From Mesobacillus subterraneus (GTDB lineage: Bacteria > Bacillota > Bacilli > Bacillales > Cytobacillaceae), in assembly GCF_020524355.2 (NCBI RefSeq), contig NZ_CP129019.1, forward strand, positions 4,586,001 to 4,650,000: a stretch of DNA of 64,000 bases, in the 5' to 3' direction. The position numbers were made by a program, and so were the translations under genes. Below the pieces are notes generated by a model. That model saw only the letters and a program-made list of their open reading frames with translations. It ran no database searches and had not been told where the DNA came from. Positions 1-11,349 of the stretch are shown here, piece by piece (positions within the stretch are counted from its first letter, which is position 1; each line of letters opens with the position of its first letter).

Positions 1-582
1 GAAAGCGACTTTGCAGGATTCTCCGTCGGCAAGAAGGAGAAAAAGCTCGGCATCCGTTCATCTCCAACAACGGAAATCATTTTTGAAGATTGCCGTGTGC
101 CAAAGGAAAATATCCTTGGTGAAGTTGGCGAAGGCTTCAAAATCGCGATGATGACACTCGATGGCGGCCGCAATGGTATCGCTGCCCAGGCGGTGGGAAT
201 CGCACAAGGCGCGCTTGATGCAGCAGTCGATTATGCGAAAGAACGTCAGCAATTCGGCAAGCCAATCGCGGCGAATCAGGGAATCGGCTTCAAGCTTGCA
301 GACATGGCTACTTCTGTTGAAGCTTCTAGACTTTTAACCTATCAGGCTGCATGGCTTGAATCGGAAGGGCTTCCTTACGGCAAGGAATCTGCAATGTCCA
401 AATTGTTCGCCGGCGACACGGCAATGAAGGTCACGACTGAAGCTGTACAGGTATTCGGCGGCTACGGATACACGAAGGATTATCCGGTTGAACGCTTCAT
501 GCGCGACGCGAAAATCACGCAAATCTATGAAGGAACACAGGAAATCCAGCGTCTTGTCATTTCCAGGATGCTGACGAAATAA
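1..582 (+). CDS. acdA: acyl-CoA dehydrogenase, C-terminal part (truncated by window start)
   Basis: FAD flavoenzyme that introduces the alpha-beta double bond into acyl-CoA and passes electrons to ETF. The reading frame is open from base 1, so about 193 C-terminal codons are seen of a family usually near 380 residues. The C-terminal helical domain is clear, with the segment [13 protein letters not shown]; the Glu of YEGT is the catalytic base in the short-chain branch of the family. It lies upstream of a TetR regulator and icmF, which fits a fatty-acid or branched-chain acyl-CoA catabolic cluster. The substrate length cannot be read from the sequence. The B. subtilis gene at this position is acdA (inferred from gene order). 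Confidence 0.93.
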   Translation, partial: ESDFAGFSVGKKEKKLGIRSSPTTEIIFEDCRVPKENILGEVGEGFKIAMMTLDGGRNGIAAQAVGIAQGALDAAVDYAKERQQFGKPIAANQGIGFKLADMATSVEASRLLTYQAAWLESEGLPYGKESAMSKLFAGDTAMKVTTEAVQVFGGYGYTKDYPVERFMRDAKITQIYEGTQEIQRLVISRMLTK

Positions 583-600
583 CAAGGCGGGTAGATGTTG

Positions 601-1222
601 ATGAAAAAGCGAGAAGTGCAGGCGTCGGTAAAAGATGAGCGACTTGTGAAAAAAAAGGCGCGACCAGATGATTAAAGGGGCCGTTACCCTTTTCAAGCAG
701 AAGGGCTTCCACCGCACGACGACCAGAGAGATTGCCCGGGCTTCAGGCTTTAGCATCGGCACCCTTTATGAATATATCCGAACGAAAGAAGATGTTCTGT
801 ATCTTGTCTGTGACAGCATTTATGACGAGGTTCGCAATCGCCTTCAAGAAAATCTCAACACCGATCAGGGTACGCTTGAGAGCCTGAAGGTAGGGATTGC
901 GAATTACTTCAAGGTCATGGACGACCTTCAGGACGAAGTGCTTGTTATGTATCAGGAGGTAAAGTCGCTGACAAAGGATGCCCTTCCTTACGTACTGAAA
1001 AAAGAGATTGAAATGGTGGGGATGTTTGAGGAAGTCATCCAGCGCTGCGTCGAAAATGGCGAGCTTGACCTGGATGAGAAGCACGTCAAAATCATTGCCC
1101 ATGATATTTTCGTCCAGGGGCAGATGTGGGGATTCCGTCGCTGGGCGCTGCAAAAACTGTATACACTCGAAGAGTATACGGAGCTTCAGACAGAATTGCT
1201 TTTTAAGGGGATCAAGGGGTAG
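601..1222 (+). pseudogene. TetR/AcrR family transcriptional regulator, frame broken near the N terminus
   Basis: One-domain DNA-binding repressor with an N-terminal helix-turn-helix (TTREIARASGFSIGTLYEYI) and an alpha-helical ligand domain, as in the regulators of fatty-acid degradation. The open frame begins at ATG 668. The true start is most likely ATG 601 (or 595), because bases 601-648 encode MKKREVQASVKDERLV in another frame. The two halves join if one A is removed from the run of eight A at about 649-656, giving VKKRRDQMIKG. It sits between an acyl-CoA dehydrogenase and icmF, so control of acyl-CoA catabolism is a reasonable inference. If the extra A is a sequencing error the protein is intact, about 206 residues. 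Confidence 0.85.
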
Positions 1223-1251
1223 GAAATGAAATTAGGAACAGGGGGAACAAA

Positions 1252-4200
1252 ATGAGTATGCAGGAAACATATAAGCCAAAGAACCATATTCGCTTTGTGA
1301 CAGCTTCAAGCTTGTTTGACGGCCATGATGCCTCAATCAATATCATGCGCAGGATTATCCAGGCAATGGGTGGCGAGGTCATCCACCTTGGGCATAACCG
1401 CTCCGTTGAGGAGGTTGTCAATGCCGCTATCCAGGAGGATGCACAGGGAATTGCGATTTCATCCTATCAGGGCGGACACGTTGAGTATTTTAAGTATATG
1501 TATGATCTTTTAAAGGAAAAGGGCGCTTCCCATATCCGCATTTACGGCGGTGGCGGCGGTGTCATCATTCCTCGGGAAATAAAAGAGCTTCAGGAATACG
1601 GAATTGCGAGGATTTTTTCTCCGGAAGACGGCAGGAAGTATGGCCTTAACGGCATGATTGAGCAAATGGTCAAGGAATGTGATTTCCCGACCGTCACTCC
1701 AGAAGGCGTTGAGGAGATCGAGAAGCTTGAGGCTGGAGACCCGAATGCAGTTGCCAAGCTGATTACGCTTGCCGAGCAGCATGTCGGTTCAGAAAAAGAA
1801 ACAGCAGCAGCTGTTGAAACATTGATGGAAAAAGTAAAGACAATGACAAAATCCGTTCCTGTCGTGGGTATCACAGGTACAGGCGGAGCAGGAAAAAGCT
1901 CTTTGACGGATGAATTGATCAGAAGATTCATCAATGAAATCCCTGAAAAGCGGGTAGCGATTTTATCAGTCGACCCTACTAAACAGAAAACGGGCGGCGC
2001 GCTTCTAGGTGACCGTATCCGGATGAACGCGATCTTCTCTCCACGCGTTTACATGCGAAGCCTAGCGACAAGACAATCCAGGTCAGAATTATCGCTGGCA
2101 ATTAAGGATGCAATCGACGTGGTAAAAGCAGCGGGCTTTGACCTGGTCATCGTCGAAACGAGCGGGATCGGACAGGGCAATGCCGGGATCACCGATGTGT
2201 GCGATGTTTCGATGTACGTGATGACGAGCGAATTTGGAGCACCATCACAGCTTGAAAAAATTGACATGATTGATTATGCGGATTTGATTGTCATCAATAA
2301 ATTTGAGCGCAAAGGGTCTGAGGACGCTAAGCGCCAGGTGCAGAAGCAGTATCAGCGCAGCCACCTTCTTTGGGAAAAAGAGCTGGACCAGATGCCTGTG
2401 TATGGCACAATCGCCAGCCAGTTCAATGACCCGGGGACGAACGCTCTATTTGCGGCATTAGTCAATAAGATCAATGAAAAAGCAGGGACCGATTGGACGA
2501 CACCTTTCTCTACAAATGCAGTAGTTGAAAAACAGAATGTCATCATCCCCAATGACCGCCGTTATTACCTGCGTGAGATTTCCGAGACGGTTCGCGGTTA
2601 TCATAAGCATGCTGCAGAGCAGGCAGAACTTGCGCGCAGACTGTTCCAGATTGAAGGTACAATCGAGGCGGTAAAAGAAAGTGGAAGTAACAGCAAAGTG
2701 CTATCTTCTCTACAGATGCTGAAGGAAGAAGCGGAGAAAAAGCTGACGCCAGAATCAAAATATATCATTGAAAACTGGGAGGCGTTAAAGGAAAAGTACA
2801 GCGCTGACCAGTTCGTGACAAAGATTCGCGATAAGGAAATCGTCACTGAGCTAAGGACGAAGAGCCTGTCAGGTTTGAGCATCCCTAAAGTGGCATTGCC
2901 AAAGTACAAGGATTACGGCGAGATTTTGCGCTGGGTATACCTTGAGAACGTACCAGGAAGCTTCCCGTATACAGCGGGCGTATTCCCGTTCAAACGCGAA
3001 GGTGAGGATCCAAAGCGCCAGTTCGCTGGTGAAGGTACACCTGAACGGACGAACCGCCGCTTCCATTACCTTTCAAAGGATGATTCAGCAAAACGTCTAA
3101 GTACAGCATTTGATTCCGTGACTTTATACGGTGAGGATCCTGATTACCGTCCAGATATTTACGGTAAGGTCGGCGAAAGTGGTGTCAGCGTTTGTTCACT
3201 TGATGACATGAAAAAGCTTTATGCAGGATTTGACCTTTGCCATCCATCAACATCCGTGTCGATGACAATCAACGGACCGGCACCGATCATCCTGGCAATG
3301 TTCATGAACACAGCAATTGAACAACAGGTAGAAAAGAAAGAACAAGAGCTCGGCCGCAAGCTGAATGACGAAGAGTTTGCGCAAGTGAAGGAAATGACGC
3401 TCCAGACAGTTCGCGGAACGGTGCAGGCAGATATTTTAAAAGAAGACCAGGGACAAAATACTTGTATCTTCTCTACTGAATTCGCACTCAGAATGATGGG
3501 AGACATCCAGCAGTATTTTATCGATGAGAAGGTCCGGAACTATTATTCTGTATCTATTTCTGGCTATCATATTGCCGAAGCAGGAGCGAACCCGATTTCC
3601 CAGCTGGCCTTCACGCTGTCAAATGGCTTCACGTATGTTGAATACTATTTAAGCAGAGGCATGAACATAGATGACTTTGCACCGAACCTGAGCTTCTTCT
3701 TCTCAAACGGACTTGATCCTGAGTATTCAGTGATTGGCCGCGTTGCCCGCCGCATCTGGGCGACAGTGATGAAGAACAAATACGGCGCAAATGAGCGAAG
3801 CCAGAAGCTGAAGTATCATATCCAGACATCCGGTCGTTCCCTTCATGCACAAGAAATCGACTTCAATGATATCCGAACGACGCTTCAAGCTTTGATGGCA
3901 TTGCATGATAACTGCAACTCGCTTCATACAAATGCTTATGACGAAGCAATTACAACCCCGACGGAAGAATCTGTCCGCCGCGCGATGACCATCCAGATGA
4001 TCATCACGAAGGAGCATGGTTTGACGAAGAACGAGAATCCGCTCCAAGGTGCATTTATCATCGAAGAGTTGACAGATTTAGTAGAAGAAGCTGTCCTTCA
4101 GGAATTTGAACGGATCAATGACCGAGGCGGTGTGCTTGGTGCGATGGAAACACAGTATCAGCGCGGAAAAATCCAGGATGAGTCGATGTTCTACGAAATG

Positions 4201-4518
4201 AAGAAGCATTCAGGAGAGCTGCCGATCATCGGTGTGAACACCTACCTGAATCCAAACCCGCCATCCGAGGAAGAAATTGACAAGATGGAGCTTGCCCGAG
4301 CAACGAAAGAAGAAAAAGAAACTCAGATTCTTAACCTTGAATCCTTCAAAGGCAAAAACAAGGATCAATCCGAAGAAGCGCTTGATCGCTTAAAGGAGAC
4401 AGCAGTCAGCGGAGGCAATATTTTTGCAGAGCTGATGGAAACTGTAAAATATGCAAGCCTTGGTCAAATTACCAGGGCGCTCTACGAAGTTGGCGGCCAG
4501 TTCCGCAGGAATATGTAG
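1252..4518 (+). CDS. icmF: fused isobutyryl-CoA mutase IcmF
   Basis: Adenosylcobalamin-dependent interconversion of isobutyryl-CoA and n-butyryl-CoA, with a built-in G-protein chaperone. At 1088 residues it has the IcmF domain order: a B12-binding domain at residues 1-145 with the DGHDAS signature (cobalt-ligand His25), a MeaI-type GTPase with P-loop [12 protein letters not shown] near residues 207-217, a linker, and the CoA-substrate TIM-barrel domain from about residue 560. ATG 1252 follows a gggggaa ribosome-binding site. It starts 29 bp after the TetR gene, so the pair is probably co-transcribed. The neighbouring acyl-CoA dehydrogenase suggests use in branched-chain amino acid or fatty acid catabolism. 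Related fusions can also act on pivalyl- or isovaleryl-CoA, which cannot be excluded. Confidence 0.95.
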   Translation: MSMQETYKPKNHIRFVTASSLFDGHDASINIMRRIIQAMGGEVIHLGHNRSVEEVVNAAIQEDAQGIAISSYQGGHVEYFKYMYDLLKEKGASHIRIYGGGGGVIIPREIKELQEYGIARIFSPEDGRKYGLNGMIEQMVKECDFPTVTPEGVEEIEKLEAGDPNAVAKLITLAEQHVGSEKETAAAVETLMEKVKTMTKSVPVVGITGTGGAGKSSLTDELIRRFINEIPEKRVAILSVDPTKQKTGGALLGDRIRMNAIFSPRVYMRSLATRQSRSELSLAIKDAIDVVKAAGFDLVIVETSGIGQGNAGITDVCDVSMYVMTSEFGAPSQLEKIDMIDYADLIVINKFERKGSEDAKRQVQKQYQRSHLLWEKELDQMPVYGTIASQFNDPGTNALFAALVNKINEKAGTDWTTPFSTNAVVEKQNVIIPNDRRYYLREISETVRGYHKHAAEQAELARRLFQIEGTIEAVKESGSNSKVLSSLQMLKEEAEKKLTPESKYIIENWEALKEKYSADQFVTKIRDKEIVTELRTKSLSGLSIPKVALPKYKDYGEILRWVYLENVPGSFPYTAGVFPFKREGEDPKRQFAGEGTPERTNRRFHYLSKDDSAKRLSTAFDSVTLYGEDPDYRPDIYGKVGESGVSVCSLDDMKKLYAGFDLCHPSTSVSMTINGPAPIILAMFMNTAIEQQVEKKEQELGRKLNDEEFAQVKEMTLQTVRGTVQADILKEDQGQNTCIFSTEFALRMMGDIQQYFIDEKVRNYYSVSISGYHIAEAGANPISQLAFTLSNGFTYVEYYLSRGMNIDDFAPNLSFFFSNGLDPEYSVIGRVARRIWATVMKNKYGANERSQKLKYHIQTSGRSLHAQEIDFNDIRTTLQALMALHDNCNSLHTNAYDEAITTPTEESVRRAMTIQMIITKEHGLTKNENPLQGAFIIEELTDLVEEAVLQEFERINDRGGVLGAMETQYQRGKIQDESMFYEMKKHSGELPIIGVNTYLNPNPPSEEEIDKMELARATKEEKETQILNLESFKGKNKDQSEEALDRLKETAVSGGNIFAELMETVKYASLGQITRALYEVGGQFRRNM

Positions 4519-4846
4519 GATATCAATTTTTTCATAATTGAAGTAGGTATAGTTTAAAATCAAAAGCGCTGGTGTATAAAGATAGGACGTGGCATTAGAG
4601 CTTTTGCAATCGATCTGGATTTGGCAAGGTGGCTTGTAGGAAAACTATAAGCCATCTTGCATTTTGTTATGCTCTTTTCGTAAACTAGCATTAACACATG
4701 AATAGCTCCAGCAGCTTCTATAAAAAAGAGCACGAATATAAGATGAGATTTGGTGAGAAAAGCAACTTTTAAAGAATTTTTCATATCTTTTACCAAATAA
4801 TCTTATATAATCTAGATATCAGCTAATACATACGACCTACTTCAGG
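4519..4846. other. intergenic region without a recognisable gene
   Basis: About 330 bp between icmF and the next small gene. It is AT-rich. The longest open frame is 78 codons on the minus strand (4560-4796) and has no ribosome-binding site or family resemblance that I can see. No terminator hairpin with a T-run was found after icmF. Confidence 0.5.
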
Positions 4847-4848
4847 AT

Positions 4849-5064
4849 GTGAATTTTGTGAGATCGGTGTTATTAACGGCAGGGGCTGTTATGGCAGCTG
4901 CAGCCATGTATTATCTTTACCAGCGACAGCTTGGAGCGATATCTTTTTTCATTCTTTCGATTGTTTTCTTTTTCCTGGCTTTCGTCCAACTTAAAAAGAG
5001 AAAAAGGACTGGCAGCAGGAAAGCGGATAACGAAACCGAAAAAAGGCGAGAAAAGGACAGATAA
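4849..5064 (+). CDS. small two-helix membrane protein, function unknown
   Basis: A 71-residue protein with two predicted membrane segments (roughly residues 5-22 and 30-47) followed by a strongly basic, charged C-terminal tail (KKRKRTGSRK). I do not recognise the family. The start is uncertain: GTG 4849 overlaps the AGGA motif at 4844-4847, while GTG 4858 lies 11 bases after it and may be the real start. It precedes rpoE by about 110 bp on the same strand. The hydrophobic-then-basic arrangement suggests a membrane-anchored peptide with a cytoplasmic tail, but nothing more can be said. Confidence 0.55.
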   Translation: MNFVRSVLLTAGAVMAAAAMYYLYQRQLGAISFFILSIVFFFLAFVQLKKRKRTGSRKADNETEKRREKDR

Positions 5065-5066
5065 AA

Positions 5067-5097
5067 CTGGCATAAAGGTTTAGAATTTGTTTATAAT
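5067..5097 (+). promoter_or_regulatory. candidate sigma-A promoter for rpoE
   Basis: A perfect TATAAT at 5092-5097 lies about 85 bases before the rpoE start. The best -35 is a poor CTGGCA at 5067-5072 with a 19 bp spacer, so only the -10 element is convincing. Confidence 0.4.
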
Positions 5098-5181
5098 GTA
5101 GAATATGCATTCTGGGATAATTTCCTTGTTTTCGGACGCAGGGCCGGGTAAGGCCTGGAATAGAGAAAGGAAGTGCGAAAA

Positions 5182-5739
5182 TTGAGTTTAAATCAATACT
5201 CAAAAGAAGAGCTTCAAGAAATGTCAATGATTGAAGTTGCCTTTGAAATTTTAAAAGAGAAAAAGCAGGCTGTAACATTTCAAGACCTTATGGCGGAGAT
5301 CAAGAAGGTCATGAAATTGGACGAGGCCGAAGTAACTGAAAAAATGGTTCAGTTCTATACAGATATAAACATAGATGGACGTTTCATGTCCCAGGGGGAA
5401 GGCCGCTGGGGACTGCGCGTTTGGTATCCAGTTGACCAAATCGAAGAAGACAATGTCACGACAGTGAAGCCAAAGAAGAAGAAAGCGAAGAAAGCTGTCG
5501 ATGAGGATGACCTTGACCTTGACGAATTCGATGAAATCGATGAGGAAGATTTGGACTTCGATGATGACATCGAGGAGTTTGATGAAGATGACGATGATGA
5601 TCTCGATGATGACGATGATGATGAAGACTTCGATGAGGATCTTGAAGACACTGATGATTTCGACGACGATGATGAGTTGTTAGAAGACGAAGAAGGTCCA
5701 CTCGAAGAAGAAGATGAGGAAGAGGACGAAGAACTGTAA
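5182..5739 (+). CDS. rpoE: DNA-directed RNA polymerase delta subunit
   Basis: Accessory subunit of Gram-positive RNA polymerase that speeds recycling and weakens open complexes. The N-terminal HARE-HTH domain (about residues 1-85, ending in the RWGLRVWYP stretch) is followed by a KKKKAKK basic patch and a long tail of almost only Asp and Glu, the hallmark of delta. The frame extends to GTG 5173, but AAAGGA at 5165-5170 is directly against it. TTG 5182 is about 10 bases from that site and gives MSLNQYSKEEL, close to the usual delta N terminus, so I place the start there. It is followed by the pyrG promoter and attenuator. Confidence 0.93.
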   Translation: MSLNQYSKEELQEMSMIEVAFEILKEKKQAVTFQDLMAEIKKVMKLDEAEVTEKMVQFYTDINIDGRFMSQGEGRWGLRVWYPVDQIEEDNVTTVKPKKKKAKKAVDEDDLDLDEFDEIDEEDLDFDDDIEEFDEDDDDDLDDDDDDEDFDEDLEDTDDFDDDDELLEDEEGPLEEEDEEEDEEL

Positions 5740-5747
5740 TTAACAGC

Positions 5748-5790
5748 TTGACTTTTATTTTGACCGGCTGTAGAATACTTTTTGGGCTCC
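5748..5790 (+). promoter_or_regulatory. pyrG promoter with GGGCTC start site
   Basis: TTGACT (5748-5753), 17 bp spacer, TAGAAT (5771-5776), then the first likely transcribed bases GGGCTCC from 5784. In B. subtilis pyrG the transcript also starts GGGCTC, and low CTP makes RNA polymerase add extra G residues by slippage. The same start sequence here suggests the same control. Confidence 0.8.
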
Positions 5791-5824
5791 TTAAAAAAGG
5801 ACGATTATGTAAAACAGTTACTAA

Positions 5825-5860
5825 ACGCTCCCCATACTCTGTATGCGGGGCGTTTTTTTT
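5825..5860 (+). terminator. pyrG leader attenuator
   Basis: Stem acgctccccatac / gtatgcggggcgt with a 3-base loop, followed by eight T. It lies about 40 bases into the pyrG leader. Its 5' arm holds GCTCCCC, which a run of added 5' G residues could pair with, blocking the terminator when CTP is low. It may also stop transcripts coming from rpoE. Confidence 0.8.
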
Positions 5861-5947
5861 ATTTTGTGCAGATTGTTGAAAACCCCCGGTTATATTGGCT
5901 TGCGGGCCAAATGAAAAGGTTAAAAATTTTATTAATAAATCAATTAA

Positions 5948-7594
<1,647 letters not shown>

Positions 7595-7608
7595 CAAGCG
7601 GAGAAATA

Positions 7609-7645
7609 GCAAAAAGCCGGTGGGAAATCACCGGCTTTTTTGCAT
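7609..7645 (+). terminator. terminator after pyrG, probably bidirectional
   Basis: Stem aaaagccggtg / caccggcttttt with a 5-6 base loop and T-runs on both strands. It can serve pyrG and the convergent DUF2529 gene. Confidence 0.85.
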
Positions 7646-7676
7646 TTATGGATCAACTGGCCGTATTTTTCCGCTT

Positions 7677-7770
7677 TATGCCAGTTAACGTCAATATAAT
7701 ACCAGTTGGATCGGTTTTAATACCAGTTAGCGTCAACATAATGCCAGTTTAATTCGTGTTAATACCAGTT
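7677..7770. repeat. 21 bp-period intergenic array, core CCAGTT
   Basis: Five copies of taatRCCAGTT with the core at 7681, 7702, 7723, 7744 and 7765, every step exactly 21 bp. The spacers alternate: 1 resembles 3 (aacgtcaatataata, agcgtcaacataatg) and 2 resembles 4, so there is a 42 bp dimer. It lies between the pyrG terminator and the end of the convergent DUF2529 gene. The same core is used again near 24.3 kb. No hairpin is formed. Confidence 0.85.
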
Positions 7771-7787
7771 GTGCCAAGCCCCCGCTA

Positions 7788-8309
7788 TTAGTACTCCTCT
7801 AAAATTTCCTGTATTGTGAATTTCAATCCAAAGTAAATATATAATGCGACGATGGATGTAGGGTAGCCGACTCTGTTGCCCAGTTCATCAGGCAGGAGTC
7901 CTTTTTTTACTTTTAAATCGATGTGCACATCAGCCATAGTGTCCAGGCCGGTGTTTTCATTTTCACCGCGGACAGTGGAGATGACCACGAAAGGAATCCC
8001 TTTTTCCAGCAAATTGCGTGCTGCTTTGACAGCCTCTTCGTCGTCGGCATATCGGCTAACAAGCAATACTCGATCGGCAGCCTCGAGCTCGACGTTCTCT
8101 GTTAAAATTGCCGCAGATTGCAACGGTTCCTCTCCATAAATCGCTTCAAGGGCTACAGCCTGCATCTCCTTCGTACCTAAAATATATACAGTTCCTTCAC
8201 CAGCTGCAGCCTGTGCAAGCAGGCGAGCTCCGTCCTCAATCGAAAATTCTTCTTTCTCCTGAAGCCTGTTGAACAAACCTGTCAGCTGTGTCGAAAACAT
8301 TTTTAACAT
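7788..8309 (-). CDS. DUF2529 family protein (YwjG-like)
   Basis: A 173-residue protein of unknown function conserved between pyrG and spo0F in bacilli (ywjG in B. subtilis). The sequence has a sugar-isomerase-like alternation: GEGTVYILGTKEM, ADRVLLVSRYADDEEAVKAARNL and PFVVISTVRG look like the strands and loops of a SIS-type nucleotide-binding fold. No catalytic residues can be named. The C terminus (TSIVALYIYFGLKFTIQEILEEY) is hydrophobic. It is the only minus-strand gene in the first 20 kb, convergent with pyrG across a 21 bp-period array and divergent from spo0F. Phosphosugar or nucleotide binding is only an inference. Confidence 0.85.
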   Translation of the reverse strand: MLKMFSTQLTGLFNRLQEKEEFSIEDGARLLAQAAAGEGTVYILGTKEMQAVALEAIYGEEPLQSAAILTENVELEAADRVLLVSRYADDEEAVKAARNLLEKGIPFVVISTVRGENENTGLDTMADVHIDLKVKKGLLPDELGNRVGYPTSIVALYIYFGLKFTIQEILEEY

Positions 8310-8372
8310 AACAGCACCTCCGTTTTTGCCAATACTGATTATAAAGTACTACAATGGAAATGAAAAAGCATC

Positions 8373-8379
8373 TGTCGAA
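8373..8379 (+). promoter_or_regulatory. candidate Spo0A box upstream of spo0F
   Basis: TGTCGAA matches the 0A box TGNCGAA exactly. A second site with one mismatch, AGACGAA, is at 8442-8448 just after the sigma-H promoter. Spo0A control of spo0F is established in B. subtilis. Confidence 0.6.
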
Positions 8380-8398
8380 AAATAAGTTTGAAAATATG

Positions 8399-8427
8399 GG
8401 AGGAATTTCAAGCTTTTTAACGAATTG
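8399..8427 (+). promoter_or_regulatory. candidate sigma-H promoter for spo0F
   Basis: GGAGGAATT (8399-8407) matches the sigma-H -35 consensus RNAGGAWWW at every position. After 11 bases AACGAATTG (8419-8427) matches RNNGAATWW except for the last base. B. subtilis spo0F is also sigma-H dependent. Confidence 0.65.
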
Positions 8428-8508
8428 TGTAAATGGGGATAAGACGAACGATTTTCCTGGACAAACACATTTATCAATATACTACATTTATTAGGGGGAA
8501 GAGGCGGC

Positions 8509-8877
8509 ATGAAAGAAAAAATACTAATTGTAGACGACCAGTTTGGCATCAGAATTCTACTTAATGAAGTGCTGCAAAAAGAAGGTTATCAAACGTATCA
8601 AGCTGCAAATGGCGTCCAGGCCCTGGATCTCGTTAAAAAGCATCCACCAGATCTAGTACTTCTAGACATGAAGATCCCTGGTATGGATGGAATTGAAATT
8701 TTAAAAAGAATGAAGGTAATCGATCCTGATATCCGCGTCATCATCATGACCGCTTACGGCGAGCTTGATATGATCCAGGAAGCTATGGACCTCGGTGCAC
8801 TGACCCATTTTGCAAAACCATTCGATATTGATGACATCCGTGCGGCAGTTAAAAAATATTCGCAAACCGTTTCTTAA
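8509..8877 (+). CDS. spo0F: sporulation phosphorelay response regulator Spo0F
   Basis: Single-domain receiver that takes phosphate from sporulation sensor kinases and hands it to Spo0B, the first relay step toward Spo0A~P. The 122 residues form only a receiver domain: acidic pocket Asp9-Asp10, phosphorylation site Asp53 in [14 protein letters not shown], Thr81 and Lys103 (FAKPFD). Numbering is one lower than in B. subtilis because one N-terminal residue is missing. The kinase and Spo0B contact stretch [13 protein letters not shown] is almost unchanged. A sigma-H type promoter and 0A boxes lie upstream. fbaA follows after a hairpin and its own promoter. Confidence 0.98.
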   Translation: MKEKILIVDDQFGIRILLNEVLQKEGYQTYQAANGVQALDLVKKHPPDLVLLDMKIPGMDGIEILKRMKVIDPDIRVIIMTAYGELDMIQEAMDLGALTHFAKPFDIDDIRAAVKKYSQTVS

Positions 8878-8897
8878 TTTAAAAAACAGATTACATA

Positions 8898-8940
8898 GAA
8901 ATGTCCTCTCGAATTTTCGGAGGGCATTTCCTTTTAAAAA
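8898..8940 (+). terminator. terminator after spo0F
   Basis: Imperfect stem gaaatgtcctc / ggagggcatttc followed by ccttttaaaa. The T-run is weak. Confidence 0.55.
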
Positions 8941-9054
8941 GCAAGGATAAAACAAGTTTACAGACTAGTAAAATTATTGGTAACGTTTGCTTTATAGCAT
9001 TTTTATGACACTTGCAAAAACATGGCTTGAACAATGGTAATTCTGATTTTCTTT

Positions 9055-9064
9055 TGGTATGATA
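9055..9064 (+). promoter_or_regulatory. candidate extended -10 promoter for fbaA
   Basis: TGGTATGAT fits an extended -10 element (TGnTATAAT with one change). No good -35 lies 17 bp upstream. The leader of about 130 bases then contains a long-range pair ccttctc ... gagaagg (around 9101-9135). Confidence 0.4.
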
Positions 9065-9197
9065 CTTATGAATTCCACAGGATCATTCGTTTTGATGAAT
9101 GCCTTCTCGGGTACATAATCAAAAGCAGAGAAGGAAAACCTTTAAAATGGTAGCATTGTCAAAATGAAAATTGATCATATCGAAGGAGGAAAAAAAT

Positions 9198-10055
9198 ATG
9201 CCTTTAGTTTCAATGACGGAAATGCTGAAAAAAGCGAATGCGGAAGGCTACGCTGTTGGGCAATTTAACTTAAATAACCTTGAATTTACTCAAGCGATCC
9301 TTCAAGCTGCAGAAGCTGAGAAATCACCAGTTATCCTTGGTGTTTCCGAAGGTGCTGCACGTTACATGGGCGGCTTCAAAACAGTAGTGAAAATGGTAGA
9401 AGGATTGATGGAGGACTACAAAACAACAGTTCCTGTCGCAATCCACTTAGACCATGGTTCAAGCTTCGATAAGTGTAAAGAAGCAATCGATGCAGGTTTC
9501 ACATCTGTCATGATCGATGCTTCACACGGTCCTTTCGAAGAGAACGTAGAAATCACTTCAAAAGTGGTAGAATACGCTCATTCAAAAGGTGTTTCTGTTG
9601 AAGCAGAATTAGGAGTAGTTGGCGGCCAGGAAGATGATGTCGTTGCTGATGGCGTTATCTATGCTGACCCTAAAGAGTGTGAAGAACTAGTTCAACGCAC
9701 TGGAATCGACTGCCTTGCTCCAGCTCTTGGATCTGTTCACGGCCCTTACAAAGGCGAACCGAACCTTGGCTTCAAAGAAATGGAAGAAATCAACAAGACT
9801 GCAGGCGTACCATTAGTATTGCACGGCGGAACTGGAATCCCTACAAAAGACATCCAGAAGTCCATCTCTTTCGGTACAGCTAAAATCAACGTTAACACAG
9901 AAAACCAAATTGCATCTGCAAAAGCAGTTCGTGAAACTCTTGCTGCGAAGCCGGAAGAGTATGACCCACGTAAATATCTTGGACCAGCTCGCGATGCAAT
10001 CAAGGAAACGGTAATCGGCAAAATGCGCGAATTTGGTTCTTCTAACAAAGCGTAA
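9198..10055 (+). CDS. fbaA: class II fructose-1,6-bisphosphate aldolase
   Basis: Zinc-dependent cleavage of fructose-1,6-bisphosphate to dihydroxyacetone phosphate and glyceraldehyde-3-phosphate in glycolysis, reversible in gluconeogenesis. The protein has 285 residues. Metal-ligand histidines are visible in [10 protein letters not shown] and [10 protein letters not shown], with GSVHGPYKG between them. The frame is open from 9171, but ATG 9198 follows the strong site aaggagga and gives the usual MPLVSM start. It is followed directly by a terminator and then tal, so aldolase and transaldolase stand side by side. No frame problems. Confidence 0.97.
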   Translation: MPLVSMTEMLKKANAEGYAVGQFNLNNLEFTQAILQAAEAEKSPVILGVSEGAARYMGGFKTVVKMVEGLMEDYKTTVPVAIHLDHGSSFDKCKEAIDAGFTSVMIDASHGPFEENVEITSKVVEYAHSKGVSVEAELGVVGGQEDDVVADGVIYADPKECEELVQRTGIDCLAPALGSVHGPYKGEPNLGFKEMEEINKTAGVPLVLHGGTGIPTKDIQKSISFGTAKINVNTENQIASAKAVRETLAAKPEEYDPRKYLGPARDAIKETVIGKMREFGSSNKA

Positions 10056-10078
10056 TAACAATAAAATTCTGTTATAAT

Positions 10079-10107
10079 AAAACCGCCTTACATCAAGGCG
10101 GTTTTTG
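10079..10107 (+). terminator. terminator after fbaA
   Basis: Stem aaaccgcctt / aaggcggttt with a short loop (acatc) and a T-run. Confidence 0.9.
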
Positions 10108-10154
10108 TCCATTTATCCTTGTTTGAAAATTATGTCGACTGGAGGCGTTTACAA

Positions 10155-10802
10155 ATGAAGTTTTTTATCGATACTGCAAATATGGAAGAAATTCGCGAGG
10201 CCTATACACTGGGGATTTTATCAGGGGTTACAACGAATCCTTCACTAGTAGCAAAAGAAAAGAATGTAAAGTTTGAAGACCGCTTAAAGGAAATCACTGA
10301 ATTAGTTCCAGGCTCTGTCAGTGCAGAAGTCATCGCACTAGATGCAGAAGGTATGATCAAAGAGGGGAAAGAACTAGCTGCAATCGCTCCAAACATCACG
10401 ATCAAAGTGCCAATGACCCCAGAAGGTTTGAAGGCCGTTTCTGTATTTTCAAAAGAGGGAATCAAAACGAACGTAACCCTTGTTTTCAGCGCAAATCAAG
10501 CATTGCTGGCAGCAAGAGCGGGCGCTACATATGTATCTCCATTCCTTGGCCGCCTGGATGACATCGACCATAACGGACTCGACTTGATTTCAACGATTGC
10601 CGAAATCTTCACCATCCACGGAATCGACACAGAAATCATCGCCGCATCCATCCGCCATCCACAGCACGTAACAGATGCAGCACTAAGAGGAGCACACATC
10701 TCAACCGTACCATACAAAGTCATCCAGCAAATGTTCAACCACCCGCTGACCGACAAAGGAATCGAAGCATTTTTGAAAGACTGGGAGTCTCGCGGACAAT
10801 AA
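10155..10802 (+). CDS. tal: transaldolase / fructose-6-phosphate aldolase family
   Basis: Class I (Schiff-base) enzyme of the non-oxidative pentose phosphate pathway. The 215-residue length places it in the short transaldolase/FSA subfamily. The Schiff-base lysine is Lys84 in [11 protein letters not shown]; the N-terminal [20 protein letters not shown] and TTNPSL motifs are typical. ATG 10155 follows ggaggcg; the open frame from 10119 runs through the ribosome-binding site. In B. subtilis this gene (ywjH, tal) also follows fbaA. Whether it has transaldolase or aldolase activity cannot be decided from motifs alone, though the Bacillus enzymes of this type act as transaldolases. Confidence 0.93.
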   Translation: MKFFIDTANMEEIREAYTLGILSGVTTNPSLVAKEKNVKFEDRLKEITELVPGSVSAEVIALDAEGMIKEGKELAAIAPNITIKVPMTPEGLKAVSVFSKEGIKTNVTLVFSANQALLAARAGATYVSPFLGRLDDIDHNGLDLISTIAEIFTIHGIDTEIIAASIRHPQHVTDAALRGAHISTVPYKVIQQMFNHPLTDKGIEAFLKDWESRGQ

Positions 10803-10851
10803 TTTTTCCTTTTTAAAAAGGCGGGAAAGCAAAATAATGAATTAAGTCCAG

Positions 10852-11005
10852 TTGATTGGAGTGGAAGGCGCGCAGACTCCTCCGAAAATGCTAACGCATA
10901 TCCATCGTGCGTGGGCGAAATCGAAGAAGTCTATTCAAAGTCCTGCGGGCTCAGCTCCAGCCCCGCGGAAAGCGAAGCGCCTGGAACGGAAATCAACGAC
11001 CGATT
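10852..11005. repeat. Bacillus-type intergenic repeat (family B, one copy)
   Basis: The sequence from ttgattggagtggaaggcg to cctggaacggaaatcaac, with internal cctgcgggc and ccccgcggaaagcgaagcg, resembles a GC-rich intergenic repeat that I recall from many Bacillus genomes. It is much richer in GC than its flanks and can fold back on itself. The 547 bp gap between tal and murAB otherwise holds a terminator hairpin and AT-rich leader sequence. Confidence 0.55.
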
Positions 11006-11091
11006 TCGGAGAGTCATTTATTTAAAATGGTGGGTTTTAAGATTTCAGACACTCAGCCGAAAGTGGAGATTAACAATTGATTTGCACAGAG

Positions 11092-11120
11092 ATGGTCTCG
11101 GCCAGCCGAAACCATTTTTC
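11092..11120 (+). terminator. hairpin terminator between tal and murAB
   Basis: Stem tggtctcgg / ccgaaacca (one mismatch) with a short loop and five T. It lies after the repeat copy and is the only good terminator for tal. Confidence 0.65.
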
Positions 11121-11349
11121 ATTAGGAACTTTTACCCAATTTAATCTTTTTTGCATTTTATTACATGAAATTGGGAATATCGTGTAAACTAAAGGAATAG
11201 AAAACTCCCGGAATCTAAGTGTTTTTAATGGAAAAATATTCCTGTTGATTTCGGTAATTAAATCTAAGTAGAGCCTATATCGGTCTTAGCTGTAAATGTT
11301 TTATCTCCAGCTTGACCTTAATACATCACGGCTTAGAAGGGAGTCAAAA

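Noticed and set aside
4560..4796. 78-codon minus-strand open frame after icmF
   Set aside because: No ribosome-binding site, no recognisable family and an AT-rich, low-information sequence; treated as non-coding.
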